64,000 nt of DNA from Betaproteobacteria bacterium (GTDB taxonomy: Bacteria > Pseudomonadota > Gammaproteobacteria > Burkholderiales > Rhodocyclaceae): assembly GCA_020621405.1 (NCBI GenBank), contig JAHRYN010000002.1, positions 547,676 to 611,675 on the forward strand. The letters run 5' to 3'. The first letter of the stretch is position 1. Each line of letters opens with the position of its first letter. The notes under the pieces are model-generated. The model saw nothing but the letters and a program-made list of their open reading frames with translations. It had not been told where the DNA came from and searched no databases. A program made the position numbers and the translations under genes. Of this stretch, positions 57,106-64,000 are shown piece after piece.

Positions 57106-57824
57106 GACTTCTCTCCCGTTTTCTTCATCGCTGCGACAACCCCTGACACAGCCGTCACCAGTGCAAAGAAGTACCACTGGACCATATAGATGATGTGCTT
57201 CTCGACACCGAATTCCGGCCTGACGTCATCGCGGCGGATGCCGTCATCCGCCTTGCTCGTCTGGTCGAGAATGAAGGGGGCAAGAGCGAGCCCGCTTGCC
57301 TTGGCCACGCGTTCGACCGTCACGTTCTGCCACACCCGGGCTTCGACGGATTCCGCAGACAATTCGACGAATCTGGGTTGCGCCGGCATCACGACGCCCT
57401 CGACATGCTGCCGCCCCGGCGGTGACACCACAGCCGGCAGATCACCCCGCACGGCGCCCTGCTTCACCCAGCCGCGATTGACCAGCACGCAGCGCGTCGC
57501 CGTCTGGCAGAGCGGCATGAAGATGCCGTACCCCGCCTGACCGTCCCGGACTTCGTTGTCGGCGTATATCAGCGTCTCGGTTCGCCACTGACCGTCGACT
57601 GCAGCCCTTGCGAACTCCGACGGAGGCGTCGCCCCCCACTCGGTAAGATCCACTGCCGGCTGCTTCTGCAGCTGCTCATAGGCGTCGACCAGGCCCTGCT
57701 TGTAGCGCGCGCGCGCAGTCTGCCACTGCGCCGCTGCGAGCGTCACGAGGATTACCGTCACGCAAACCAGAGCAGGCCAGAAGCGTACGACGAAGGTGCG
57801 GCGGGCGAAATCGAACTGGGTCAT
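57102..57824 (-). CDS. SURF1-family cytochrome oxidase assembly protein
   Basis: A 240-aa protein with one membrane segment at each end (WPALVCVTVILVTLAAA; YFFALVTAVSGVVAA) and a periplasmic domain between, the SURF1 layout. Signatures are GYGIFMPLCQ, RCVLVNRGWV and the C-terminal KHIIYMVQWYFFA. It helps heme A insertion into subunit I. The frame is open to 58118, but homology starts at MTQFDFARRTF. It is divergent from the DUF2909 gene. Confidence 0.92.
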   Translation of the reverse strand: MTQFDFARRTFVVRFWPALVCVTVILVTLAAAQWQTARARYKQGLVDAYEQLQKQPAVDLTEWGATPPSEFARAAVDGQWRTETLIYADNEVRDGQAGYGIFMPLCQTATRCVLVNRGWVKQGAVRGDLPAVVSPPGRQHVEGVVMPAQPRFVELSAESVEARVWQNVTVERVAKASGLALAPFILDQTSKADDGIRRDDVRPEFGVEKHIIYMVQWYFFALVTAVSGVVAAMKKTGEKS

Positions 57825-57875
57825 TGCACAAAGGCGTCCGGGGTACACTGGACACCTTGAAAAAGGAATCGTTTG

Positions 57876-58070
57876 ATGCGCTATCTCGTAATCTTCATGC
57901 TGGTGACCGTGATCGCCAGTTTGGGCTCGGCCTTGTTCTTCCTGTTCCGCGACACCGGCAACTCCAGCCGCATGCTGCGCTCTCTTGCCATCCGCGTCGG
58001 CCTGTCGATCGCCCTGTTCATCTTCCTGATGGTGAGCTATCGATTCGGTCTGATCACCGGAAAGCTCTGA
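57876..58070 (+). CDS. twin-transmembrane DUF2909 protein
   Basis: A 64-aa protein with two membrane helices (YLVIFMLVTVIASLGSALFFLF and LSIALFIFLMVSYRFGLI, joined by a polar turn with RDTGNSSRM). This is the DUF2909 pattern regularly found beside SURF1 in betaproteobacteria. The ATG at 57876 follows AAGGA by eight bases. Function unknown; association with oxidase assembly is by neighbourhood only. Confidence 0.85.
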   Translation: MRYLVIFMLVTVIASLGSALFFLFRDTGNSSRMLRSLAIRVGLSIALFIFLMVSYRFGLITGKL

Positions 58071-58164
58071 CACCCGGCACCCTGCGGGGTGCCATGAAAG
58101 TGCTCTCACTCTCGGCACGCAGCAGTTATCGCGCGCATGAATCCGGATCTACCCACGAAAAAAA

Positions 58165-58185
58165 GCGCCGCACTATGTGCGGCGC
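58165..58185 (-). terminator. terminator of the ctaC-ctaE operon
   Basis: GCGCCGCAC and GTGCGGCGC with a TAT loop. A7 lies on the left side on the plus strand, so a minus-strand transcript leaving ctaE meets the stem and then T7. T-rich sequence on the right also allows function for the convergent DUF2909 gene. Confidence 0.85.
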
Positions 58186-58254
58186 CGAGTATTTATTTTT
58201 TAAGGGCTCTTGTTTGATACCGGCCCACTCTCCTCCTCGCTAATCCGGTTCCAA

Positions 58255-59121
58255 TCAAATCCAGTACACAACCACGAACAGTAGCAGCCAGACGACGTCA
58301 ACAAAGTGCCAGTACCAGGCTACTGCTTCAAATCCGAAATGGTTCTCCGGGGTGAAGTGTCCCGCGAAGACCCGGCACAGTATCACGATCAGCATCGTTG
58401 CACCAATAGTGACGTGAAAACCGTGGAAACCGGTCAGCATGTAGAACACCGAGCCGAAGATGCCGGTCGTCAGCTTGACGTTCAGCTCGCTGTACGCGTG
58501 CATGTATTCGAAGATCTGCAGACTCAGGAAGATCAGGCCGAGAGCGATCGTCAGCAGAAGACCCAGCTTGAGCTGACCACGCTTGTTGTGCAGCAGACCG
58601 TGGTGCGCCCAGGTCAGCGTTGCGCCTGAAGTAAGAAGCAGCAGCGTGTTGATCGCCGGAATGCCCCATGCACCCATCGGGGTGAACGGGTCACCGTCGT
58701 AGGCAGGGCCGGGATTGGGCCAGAGATTGGTGGCACCGGGCCAGAGCAGTGCCTGATGCTCAAGCGAGGCCAGGTCGGGAATCGCCAGCACGCGGGCATA
58801 GAACAGCGCGCCAAAGAAGGCCGAGAAGAACATGACTTCCGAGAAGATGAACCAGCCCATGGCCCAGCGGAACGACATGCCGACACGCTTGTTGTAGAGC
58901 CCGCCTTCCGACTCGTGCGCAACCTTGCCGAACCAGATGTACATCATGTAGAACAGTACGAGCAATCCGGCCCCGAGCACGTAAGGACCGGCGTTGAAGC
59001 TGTTCACGGTGAGGACGAAGCCGCTGGCGAAAAGCAGCAATGCGAGCGAACCCGTGATCGGGTAGGTCGATGGCGCAGGGACGAAGTAGTAAGGGGCCTG
59101 TTGTGGCGTATGCGAGCTCAT
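58255..59121 (-). CDS. ctaE: cytochrome c oxidase subunit III
   Basis: A 288-aa integral membrane subunit with seven membrane segments. WAMGWFIFSEVMFFSAFFGA contains the conserved Glu; GFHGFHVTIGATML and AVAWYWHFVDVVWLLLF are diagnostic. It is the last gene of the structural oxidase operon and is followed by a strong terminator. Confidence 0.96.
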   Translation of the reverse strand: MSSHTPQQAPYYFVPAPSTYPITGSLALLLFASGFVLTVNSFNAGPYVLGAGLLVLFYMMYIWFGKVAHESEGGLYNKRVGMSFRWAMGWFIFSEVMFFSAFFGALFYARVLAIPDLASLEHQALLWPGATNLWPNPGPAYDGDPFTPMGAWGIPAINTLLLLTSGATLTWAHHGLLHNKRGQLKLGLLLTIALGLIFLSLQIFEYMHAYSELNVKLTTGIFGSVFYMLTGFHGFHVTIGATMLIVILCRVFAGHFTPENHFGFEAVAWYWHFVDVVWLLLFVVVYWI

Positions 59122-59148
59122 TTATGGTTTTCCTTCCTGTTTATTCTC

Positions 59149-59337
59149 TCAAACGATACTTATCAGAATTCGAACACCCACGATCAACGTGATCACGAAA
59201 AGGGCTGCCGCCACAATGCCCGTGATGATAACTTGCAACGGCGTCAGCGACGCCGTCGCAGATTCATGATTCTTCTTGCCGCGAATTCCGGCAAAAGCCG
59301 ACAGCACGGTCACCACGTTCTTGATGAAGTTGGCCAC
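59149..59337 (-). CDS. DUF2970 small membrane protein
   Basis: A 62-aa protein. The N-terminal part has VVTVLSAFAGIRGKK, and one membrane helix follows near the C-terminus (VIITGIVAAALFVITLIVGV). This matches the DUF2970 family found in betaproteobacterial oxidase operons. The gene overlaps the end of ctaG by 28 bases. Function unknown. Confidence 0.82.
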   Translation of the reverse strand: MANFIKNVVTVLSAFAGIRGKKNHESATASLTPLQVIITGIVAAALFVITLIVGVRILISIV

Positions 59338-59933
59338 TGCTTCAACCCCCCCGGTACAACGTCAGCCGACTTGGCTGCTGCAGCCGAAGCTCCCGGCACT
59401 TCGAAGAACGTGTAAGACAGCGTGATCGTACTTATATCCTTCGGCAAGGACGGGGAAACCAGGAACGCGATTGGCATTCTTCGCGTTTCTCCGGCCGCCA
59501 GCGTTTGCTGCCTGAAACAGAAGCATTCCAGCTTCTGGAAATACTGCATCGCAGACGGCGGCGTATAGCTCGGAATGGCCTGCCCGGTTATCGCCTCACT
59601 GCGGGTATTCGAAACTTCGTACTCCACGGTCGCCACTTCACCCGGGTGAACGACTACCGAACCATTCACAGGTTTGAAATTCCACGGCAGCTTGTGCAGA
59701 TTTGCATCGAATTCGACGGTCACGCTGCGTGAACTGTCGACCTGCGTATTCAGCGGAATCGTACCTTCATCCTTGTTCAGGTTATTGACGTCCAGCACTT
59801 GACACAGCTTGTCGTAGAACGGCACCAGCGCATAACCGAAGCCGAACATCAGCGCGGCGGAAATCATGAGCCGGATCAGCGTCGAACGATTCAGGCGATC
59901 GGTGCGTGACTCGCCCTGAAACGACTGGGTCAT
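59310..59933 (-). CDS. ctaG: cytochrome c oxidase assembly protein CtaG (Cox11)
   Basis: A 207-aa copper chaperone for the CuB site of subunit I. One N-terminal membrane helix (MISAALMFGFGYALVPFY) precedes the periplasmic domain. The copper motif is KLECFCFRQQTL. The C-terminal VSPSLPKDISTITLSYTFFE is typical. I start at ATG 59933, which overlaps the stop of the tiny upstream gene (ATGA). Confidence 0.93.
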   Translation of the reverse strand: MTQSFQGESRTDRLNRSTLIRLMISAALMFGFGYALVPFYDKLCQVLDVNNLNKDEGTIPLNTQVDSSRSVTVEFDANLHKLPWNFKPVNGSVVVHPGEVATVEYEVSNTRSEAITGQAIPSYTPPSAMQYFQKLECFCFRQQTLAAGETRRMPIAFLVSPSLPKDISTITLSYTFFEVPGASAAAAKSADVVPGGLKQWPTSSRTW

Positions 59934-60040
59934 TGACCGGACATCCCGTAACGAAGCAGGAACATCACGAACACCGACACTGCTGCCGCCGCCAGCCACA
60001 ACGCCGTACGGACGTTGCGGCGGCGAAGATCATCATCCAT
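59930..60040 (-). CDS. cytochrome oxidase small assembly protein
   Basis: A 36-aa protein, MDDDLRRRNVRTALWLAAA then one membrane helix ending MSGQ. It lies between ctaD and ctaG, where betaproteobacteria keep a tiny single-helix assembly protein with an RRxNxRTAL-like motif. A start at 60061 (43 aa), overlapping the ctaD stop, is also possible. Its stop overlaps the ctaG start, so it is part of the operon. Too short for many gene finders. Confidence 0.72.
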   Translation of the reverse strand: MDDDLRRRNVRTALWLAAAAVSVFVMFLLRYGMSGQ

Positions 60041-60057
60041 CACTGTCACGCGTGAGT

Positions 60058-61644
60058 TCATTTGATGACCGGCGGCGTTTCGAAGGTGTGATGCGGGGCC
60101 GGCGACGGCACCGTCCATTCCAGACCTTCGGCACCATCCCAGGGCTTGGCGGAAGCCTTCGCTCCGCCGCGGATGCACTTCAATGCGACCACGAGGAACA
60201 CCAGCTGCGAAATACCGAAACCAAACGCACCGATCGACGAGATCTTGTTGAACTCTGCAAACTGCAGCGCGTAATCCGGAATACGGCGCGGCATGCCAGC
60301 CAGACCCAGGAAGTGCTGCACGAAGAAGGTCATGTTGAAGAAGACGATCGACAGCCAGAAGTGCAGCTTGCCGAGCTTTTCGTCGTACATGTGACCCGTC
60401 CACTTCGGCAGCCAGTAGTAGGCACCTGCGTAGGCAGAGAACAGCGCACCAGCCACCATCACGTAGTGGAAGTGGGCCACGACGTAGTAGGTGTCATGCA
60501 GTTGCACGTCAACCGCCGTCATCGACAGCACCAGACCGGAAAATCCGCCGAGCGTGAAGAGGAACAGGAAACCGATCGAGAACAGCATCGGGGTTTCGAA
60601 TGTCAGCGAACCGCGCCACATCGTGGCCACCCAGTTGAACACCTTCACGCCGGTCGGAATCGCGATCAGCATGGTTGCGAACATGAAGTACAGCTGGCCT
60701 GCAACCGGCATGCCCACCGTATACATATGGTGTGCCCACACGATGAAGGACAGGATGGCGATCGAGGATGTCGCGTAGACCATCGACGCGTAACCGAAAA
60801 GCGGCTTGCGCGAGAAGGCCGGGATCACCTGAGAAACGACGCCGAAGGCCGGAATCGCGATGATGTACACCTCGGGGTGACCGAAGAACCAGAAGATGTG
60901 CTGGTACAGGACCGGATCACCGCCACCGGCCGCATTGAAGAAGCTGGTACCGAAATGACGATCGGTCAGGATCATCGTGACCGCACCGGCGAGAACCGGC
61001 ATCACGGCAATGACCAGATACGCGGTGATCAGCCAGGTCCAGCAGAACAGCGGCATCTTCATCAGCGTCATGCCCGGCGCACGCATGTTCAGGATCGTGG
61101 TCACGATGTTGATCGAGCCCATGATCGACGAAATGCCGAGAATGTGCACCGCGAAGATCGCCATATCCATGCCCATGCCCATCTGGACGGTCAGCGGCGG
61201 ATAGAGCGTCCAGCCCGATGCAGCAGCACCACCCGGCACGAGCAACGAGGTGCTCAGCAGGATGGCCGCCGGCGGCAGCAGCCAGAACGACCAGTTGTTC
61301 ATGCGGGCAAATGCCATGTCCGACGCGCCGATCATCAGCGGAATCATCCAGTTCGCGAAGCCGACGAAGGCCGGCATGATTGCGCCGAACACCATGATGA
61401 GGCCGTGCAGCGTCGTCATCTGGTTGAAGCGGTCCGGATCGACCACCTGCAGGCCGGGCTCGAACAGCTCGGCACGGATCACCAGCGCCATGATGCCGCC
61501 GACGATGAACATTGCGAAACTGAACCACAGGTACATCGAGCCGATGTCCTTGTGATTGGTGGTTGTCACCCAACGCATGATGCCGCTGGGCTGGTCATGT
61601 GCGTGGTCGTGCGCGTGGTCGGCACCGCCCGGAATCGCAGCCAT
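60058..61644 (-). CDS. ctaD: cytochrome c oxidase subunit I
   Basis: Catalytic subunit (528 aa, 12 membrane segments) with heme a and the heme a3-CuB centre. FWFFGHPEVYIIAIP holds the CuB His, the D-channel Glu and the cross-linked Tyr, marking an A-type heme-copper oxidase. WAHHMYTVGM supplies the other CuB His, and VAHFHYVMV the heme ligands. A His-rich N-terminus (DHAHDHAHD) is unusual but harmless-looking. It is followed by the small assembly gene. Confidence 0.97.
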   Translation of the reverse strand: MAAIPGGADHAHDHAHDQPSGIMRWVTTTNHKDIGSMYLWFSFAMFIVGGIMALVIRAELFEPGLQVVDPDRFNQMTTLHGLIMVFGAIMPAFVGFANWMIPLMIGASDMAFARMNNWSFWLLPPAAILLSTSLLVPGGAAASGWTLYPPLTVQMGMGMDMAIFAVHILGISSIMGSINIVTTILNMRAPGMTLMKMPLFCWTWLITAYLVIAVMPVLAGAVTMILTDRHFGTSFFNAAGGGDPVLYQHIFWFFGHPEVYIIAIPAFGVVSQVIPAFSRKPLFGYASMVYATSSIAILSFIVWAHHMYTVGMPVAGQLYFMFATMLIAIPTGVKVFNWVATMWRGSLTFETPMLFSIGFLFLFTLGGFSGLVLSMTAVDVQLHDTYYVVAHFHYVMVAGALFSAYAGAYYWLPKWTGHMYDEKLGKLHFWLSIVFFNMTFFVQHFLGLAGMPRRIPDYALQFAEFNKISSIGAFGFGISQLVFLVVALKCIRGGAKASAKPWDGAEGLEWTVPSPAPHHTFETPPVIK

Positions 61645-61696
61645 GTTGATCTCCTGAAAAATCTAGAAAGTTGACTGAACGTTCAGAGAGGGCCGC

Positions 61697-62842
61697 TTAC
61701 TCGCGGGCCATCTTGATGTCCGACGGTTGGATGACTTCGCCGGTCGCATTGCTCCAGCTGTTGCGCGTGTAGGTGATTACCGCGGCAAGCTCCGTATCGC
61801 TGAGACGCCCCTTGAATGAGGCCATCGCAGTGCCCGGGCGGCCGTTCAGCAGCACCTTGATCTGCTCGTCCTGCGGACCCAGCACGACCTTCGAGCCATC
61901 AAGCGGCGGGAATGCCGGCGGCAGGCCCTTGCCATTGGCCTGGTGACAGGCGGCGCAGTTGGCGGCAAAAACCTTTTCACCACGCGGTGCGAGTTCCGGC
62001 AGGGCATAGACCTTGTTCGGATCATCCGCCGCGGCAGCCATTGCCTTTTTCTTGCCGTCGACCCATGCCGCGTAGTCCTCTTCGGAGACGACCTTGACAA
62101 CAATCGGCATGTAGCCGTGTTCCTTGCCGCACAGCTCAGCGCACTGGCCACGGAAGGTACCGGTGCGCTCCGCACGGAACCACGTATCGCGAATGAATCC
62201 TGGGATCGCATCCTGCTTCACCGCCAGAGCGGGCACCCACCATGCGTGAATCACGTCACCGGCGGTCGTCAGTACGCGGATCTTCTTGCCGACCGGAACC
62301 ACCAGCTCGTTATCGACTTCAAGGAGGTATTCGCCGCCCTTTGACGCCTCGTTCCGAATCTGCGGCTGCGGCGTCGATAGGTTGCTGACGAAGCTGATGC
62401 CCTCGCCGGCCCCCTTCAGATAGTCATAGCCCCATTTCCACTGGTAACCCGTGACCTTGATCGTGATGTCGGGGTTGCTCGTGTCGCGCATTGCAAGAAT
62501 GGTCTTGGTCGCGGGCCACGCCATGCCGAGCAGGATGAACACCGGGACGATGGTCCACAGAATTTCAACCGTCGTGCTTTCGTGGAAGGTTGCAGCCTTG
62601 TGGCCGGCCGACTTGCGATGCACGAAGACCGACCAGAACATGACGCCGAACACGGCAACGAAGATCACGCCGCAGACGATGGTCATCATCAAGTGCAGGT
62701 CGTACACCTTGTGACCGAGCTCGGTGGCCGGCTCCTGCAGGTTGAATTTCATCTCGGCCCGGACCAGCCCGGACAGCAGAGACAAACCCATTGCCGCACA
62801 CGCCCGACGGGCGATGAGCAAGCCACCTCTTGTTTGCGCCAT
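61697..62842 (-). CDS. ctaC: cytochrome c oxidase subunit II with fused cytochrome c domain
   Basis: A 381-aa subunit. A signal peptide (about residues 1-29) is followed by two membrane helices (about 48-73 and 94-115). The CuA domain has ligands His199, Cys234, Cys238, His242 and Met245 (GQCAELCGKEHGYM). A C-terminal class I cytochrome c domain carries CAACH at 296-300 and a probable axial Met340. This fusion defines caa3-type oxidases. The 46 bases upstream are AT-rich and probably contain a promoter, but I see no clean hexamer pair. Confidence 0.95.
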   Translation of the reverse strand: MAQTRGGLLIARRACAAMGLSLLSGLVRAEMKFNLQEPATELGHKVYDLHLMMTIVCGVIFVAVFGVMFWSVFVHRKSAGHKAATFHESTTVEILWTIVPVFILLGMAWPATKTILAMRDTSNPDITIKVTGYQWKWGYDYLKGAGEGISFVSNLSTPQPQIRNEASKGGEYLLEVDNELVVPVGKKIRVLTTAGDVIHAWWVPALAVKQDAIPGFIRDTWFRAERTGTFRGQCAELCGKEHGYMPIVVKVVSEEDYAAWVDGKKKAMAAAADDPNKVYALPELAPRGEKVFAANCAACHQANGKGLPPAFPPLDGSKVVLGPQDEQIKVLLNGRPGTAMASFKGRLSDTELAAVITYTRNSWSNATGEVIQPSDIKMARE

Positions 62843-62888
62843 AGTGCAACCCCAGATATATGTTGTGATTGATTCTGAAACAGCGATT

Positions 62889-63419
62889 CTAAAACCGTTT
62901 TTCCCGCAGCCTGACTGTCAGCTCCCGCGCCAAGGACGCCCTGCCATCCTCGTCGAGATAGCGCCCGACAACAATCTGGCGATCACGACAACGCACGACA
63001 ACTTCGCAACCCGGCCCCGCCCTGCAGGTTTCCACATTGGCCCATGCAGGCACAAATTCGTACCTGCTCAGCTGCGCCCCTTCACACACTTCCACCAGCA
63101 GACATTCATCGTTCAGCTGAATGCGTTCGAAGTCACCGACACGCCGCCCATAAGCGATGAAGGCAATTGCGAGCGCTCCGATTTCCAGACCGGCAAACGG
63201 CACCACCCACAAAGCTCCCATCACCGCCCAAGCAGTAGCAATCAGAAGCGACAACGCCGCAGTGACCAGAAAAAAGGTCCAGAGCTGGCGCGGCGTCATG
63301 GAACAGTTACGACGCGCAACGATACTGAAGTCGCCGGAGCGGCTGGACACGTCGGACACTGGACCTGACTCGGAAGGTTGCTCCCCTGATACGGCTTCTG
63401 CTGGCCGCATAGCCGCCAT
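62889..63419 (-). CDS. DUF2244 membrane protein
   Basis: A 176-aa protein. Residues 1-38 are polar. Two close membrane helices follow (about 47-65 and 70-90; WTFFLVTAALSLLIATAW and VPFAGLEIGALAIAFIAYG). The C-terminal domain has ERIQLNDECLLVEV and ELTVRLREKRF. This is the DUF2244 layout commonly found upstream of cytochrome oxidase genes. Function unknown. It could be the first gene of the oxidase operon. Confidence 0.82.
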   Translation of the reverse strand: MAAMRPAEAVSGEQPSESGPVSDVSSRSGDFSIVARRNCSMTPRQLWTFFLVTAALSLLIATAWAVMGALWVVPFAGLEIGALAIAFIAYGRRVGDFERIQLNDECLLVEVCEGAQLSRYEFVPAWANVETCRAGPGCEVVVRCRDRQIVVGRYLDEDGRASLARELTVRLREKRF

Positions 63420-63480
63420 AAGCTAGCACAGCGACGAGGGCTAATCAACAAGACTTGACGTGGATCAACCTCTGGCGCGC

Positions 63481-64000
63481 TCAATTCAGGCGGGCCAGCA
63501 GCGTCCGGTGAATCCCGCCAAAGCCTCCGTTGCTCATCACCAGAACATGATCTCCGGCGCGCAATTCGGCAACCAGCCCGTCCAGCAGTTCGGGCAGCGC
63601 CGAAGCGACGTGCGCGCGCGTGCCGAGGGGCTTCAGTGCCTCGGCCGCATCCCATCCGAGTGCCGCTCCGCCCAGACAGAAAGTTACATCGGCGCCATCC
63701 AGCGCGGCAGGCAGCCGCGCCTTCATGACACCGAGCTTCATCGTGTTCGACCGCGGCTCGATCACCGCAACGATGCGGGAAGACCCGACTTCCGAACGCA
63801 GGGCCCGGATGGTTTCCTCGATGGCCGTCGGATGATGGGCGAAATCGTCATAGACCGTCACACCCGCTGCTGCACCGACGCGTTCGAGACGGCGGCAGAT
63901 GCCCTTGAAACGCTCGAGCGATGCCAGCGCCTGTTCCGGCCGGACTCCGGCATGCCGGGCCGCCAGCATCGCAGCCAGCGCATTGTTCGCGTTGTGGGTG
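63481..64000 (-). CDS. mpl: UDP-N-acetylmuramate:L-alanyl-gamma-D-glutamyl-meso-diaminopimelate ligase, C-terminal part
   Basis: Peptidoglycan-recycling ligase that joins the recovered murein tripeptide to UDP-MurNAc. Only the last 172 codons are in the window; the 5' part lies beyond the right edge. Visible features are THNANNALAAMLAARHAGV, the Mur-ligase C-terminal motif VYDDFAHHPTAIEETIRALR, AVIEPRSNTMKLGV and VMSNGGFGGIH. These favour Mpl over MurC. Confidence 0.9.
   Translation of the reverse strand, partial: THNANNALAAMLAARHAGVRPEQALASLERFKGICRRLERVGAAAGVTVYDDFAHHPTAIEETIRALRSEVGSSRIVAVIEPRSNTMKLGVMKARLPAALDGADVTFCLGGAALGWDAAEALKPLGTRAHVASALPELLDGLVAELRAGDHVLVMSNGGFGGIHRTLLARLN

Overview
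This is a GC-rich (about two thirds G+C by eye), gene-dense chromosomal window. The gene set and synteny point to a betaproteobacterium. Diagnostic features are the cytochrome oxidase cluster with its tiny assembly protein, a DUF2970 and a DUF2909 protein, rpoH under a CIRCE element, the order rpsU-yqeY-dnaG-rpoD, and PEP-CTERM proteins, which imply an exosortase elsewhere in the genome. A Rhodocyclales or Methyloversatilis-like host is my guess from overall flavour, not something the sequence proves.

Layout. 1-0.2 kb: truncated IS1182-like transposase running off the left edge. 0.4-6.6 kb (+): leuS, lptE, holA, proA, a MarC-family membrane protein. 6.6-11.2 kb (-): a YbaL-type antiporter, then a two-gene unit of a Slam/DUF560-like outer-membrane protein and a FecR-domain protein with a possible C-terminal beta-barrel (candidate type XI secretion pair). 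11.4-14.6 kb: chalcone-isomerase-like protein, ogt, folB, plsY, tsaD. 14.6-19.9 kb (+): rpsU, yqeY, dnaG, rpoD, a CBS-pair protein. As written, rpoD carries a frameshift in conserved region 2. 19.9-24.6 kb: phosphatase-superfamily protein, a CAU-anticodon tRNA, an atypical stretch with a lipoprotein, a metallo-beta-lactamase-fold protein, and a PEP-CTERM gene interrupted by one in-frame stop.

24.7-29.4 kb is the most interesting regulatory neighbourhood. A GlrK-QseG-GlrR-like sensor/lipoprotein/sigma-54 activator operon is flanked by a BON-domain gene and a bactofilin gene. Both of these, and the nearby PEP-CTERM gene, have good -24/-12 (sigma-54) promoter elements. 29.4-35.2 kb (-): tripartite RND efflux pump with a TetR/AcrR-like operator but no adjacent repressor gene. 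35.3-41.6 kb: membrane-anchored TAXI protein, RpfG-like HD-GYP regulator, hybrid histidine kinase, and a second PEP-CTERM protein.

41.7-52.9 kb (-): gloA, a YgjP-like metallopeptidase, plsC, gmhB, glyS, glyQ, lnt, corC, ybeY, ybeZ, miaB and a small secreted protein. These are mostly translation, RNA maturation and envelope lipid functions. 53-54 kb (+): rpoH with a perfect CIRCE element. 54-63.4 kb (mostly -): aa3/caa3-type cytochrome c oxidase structural genes (ctaC, D, E) with assembly and heme A genes (ctaG, SURF1, SCO, ctaA, ctaB). The right edge cuts through mpl (peptidoglycan recycling).
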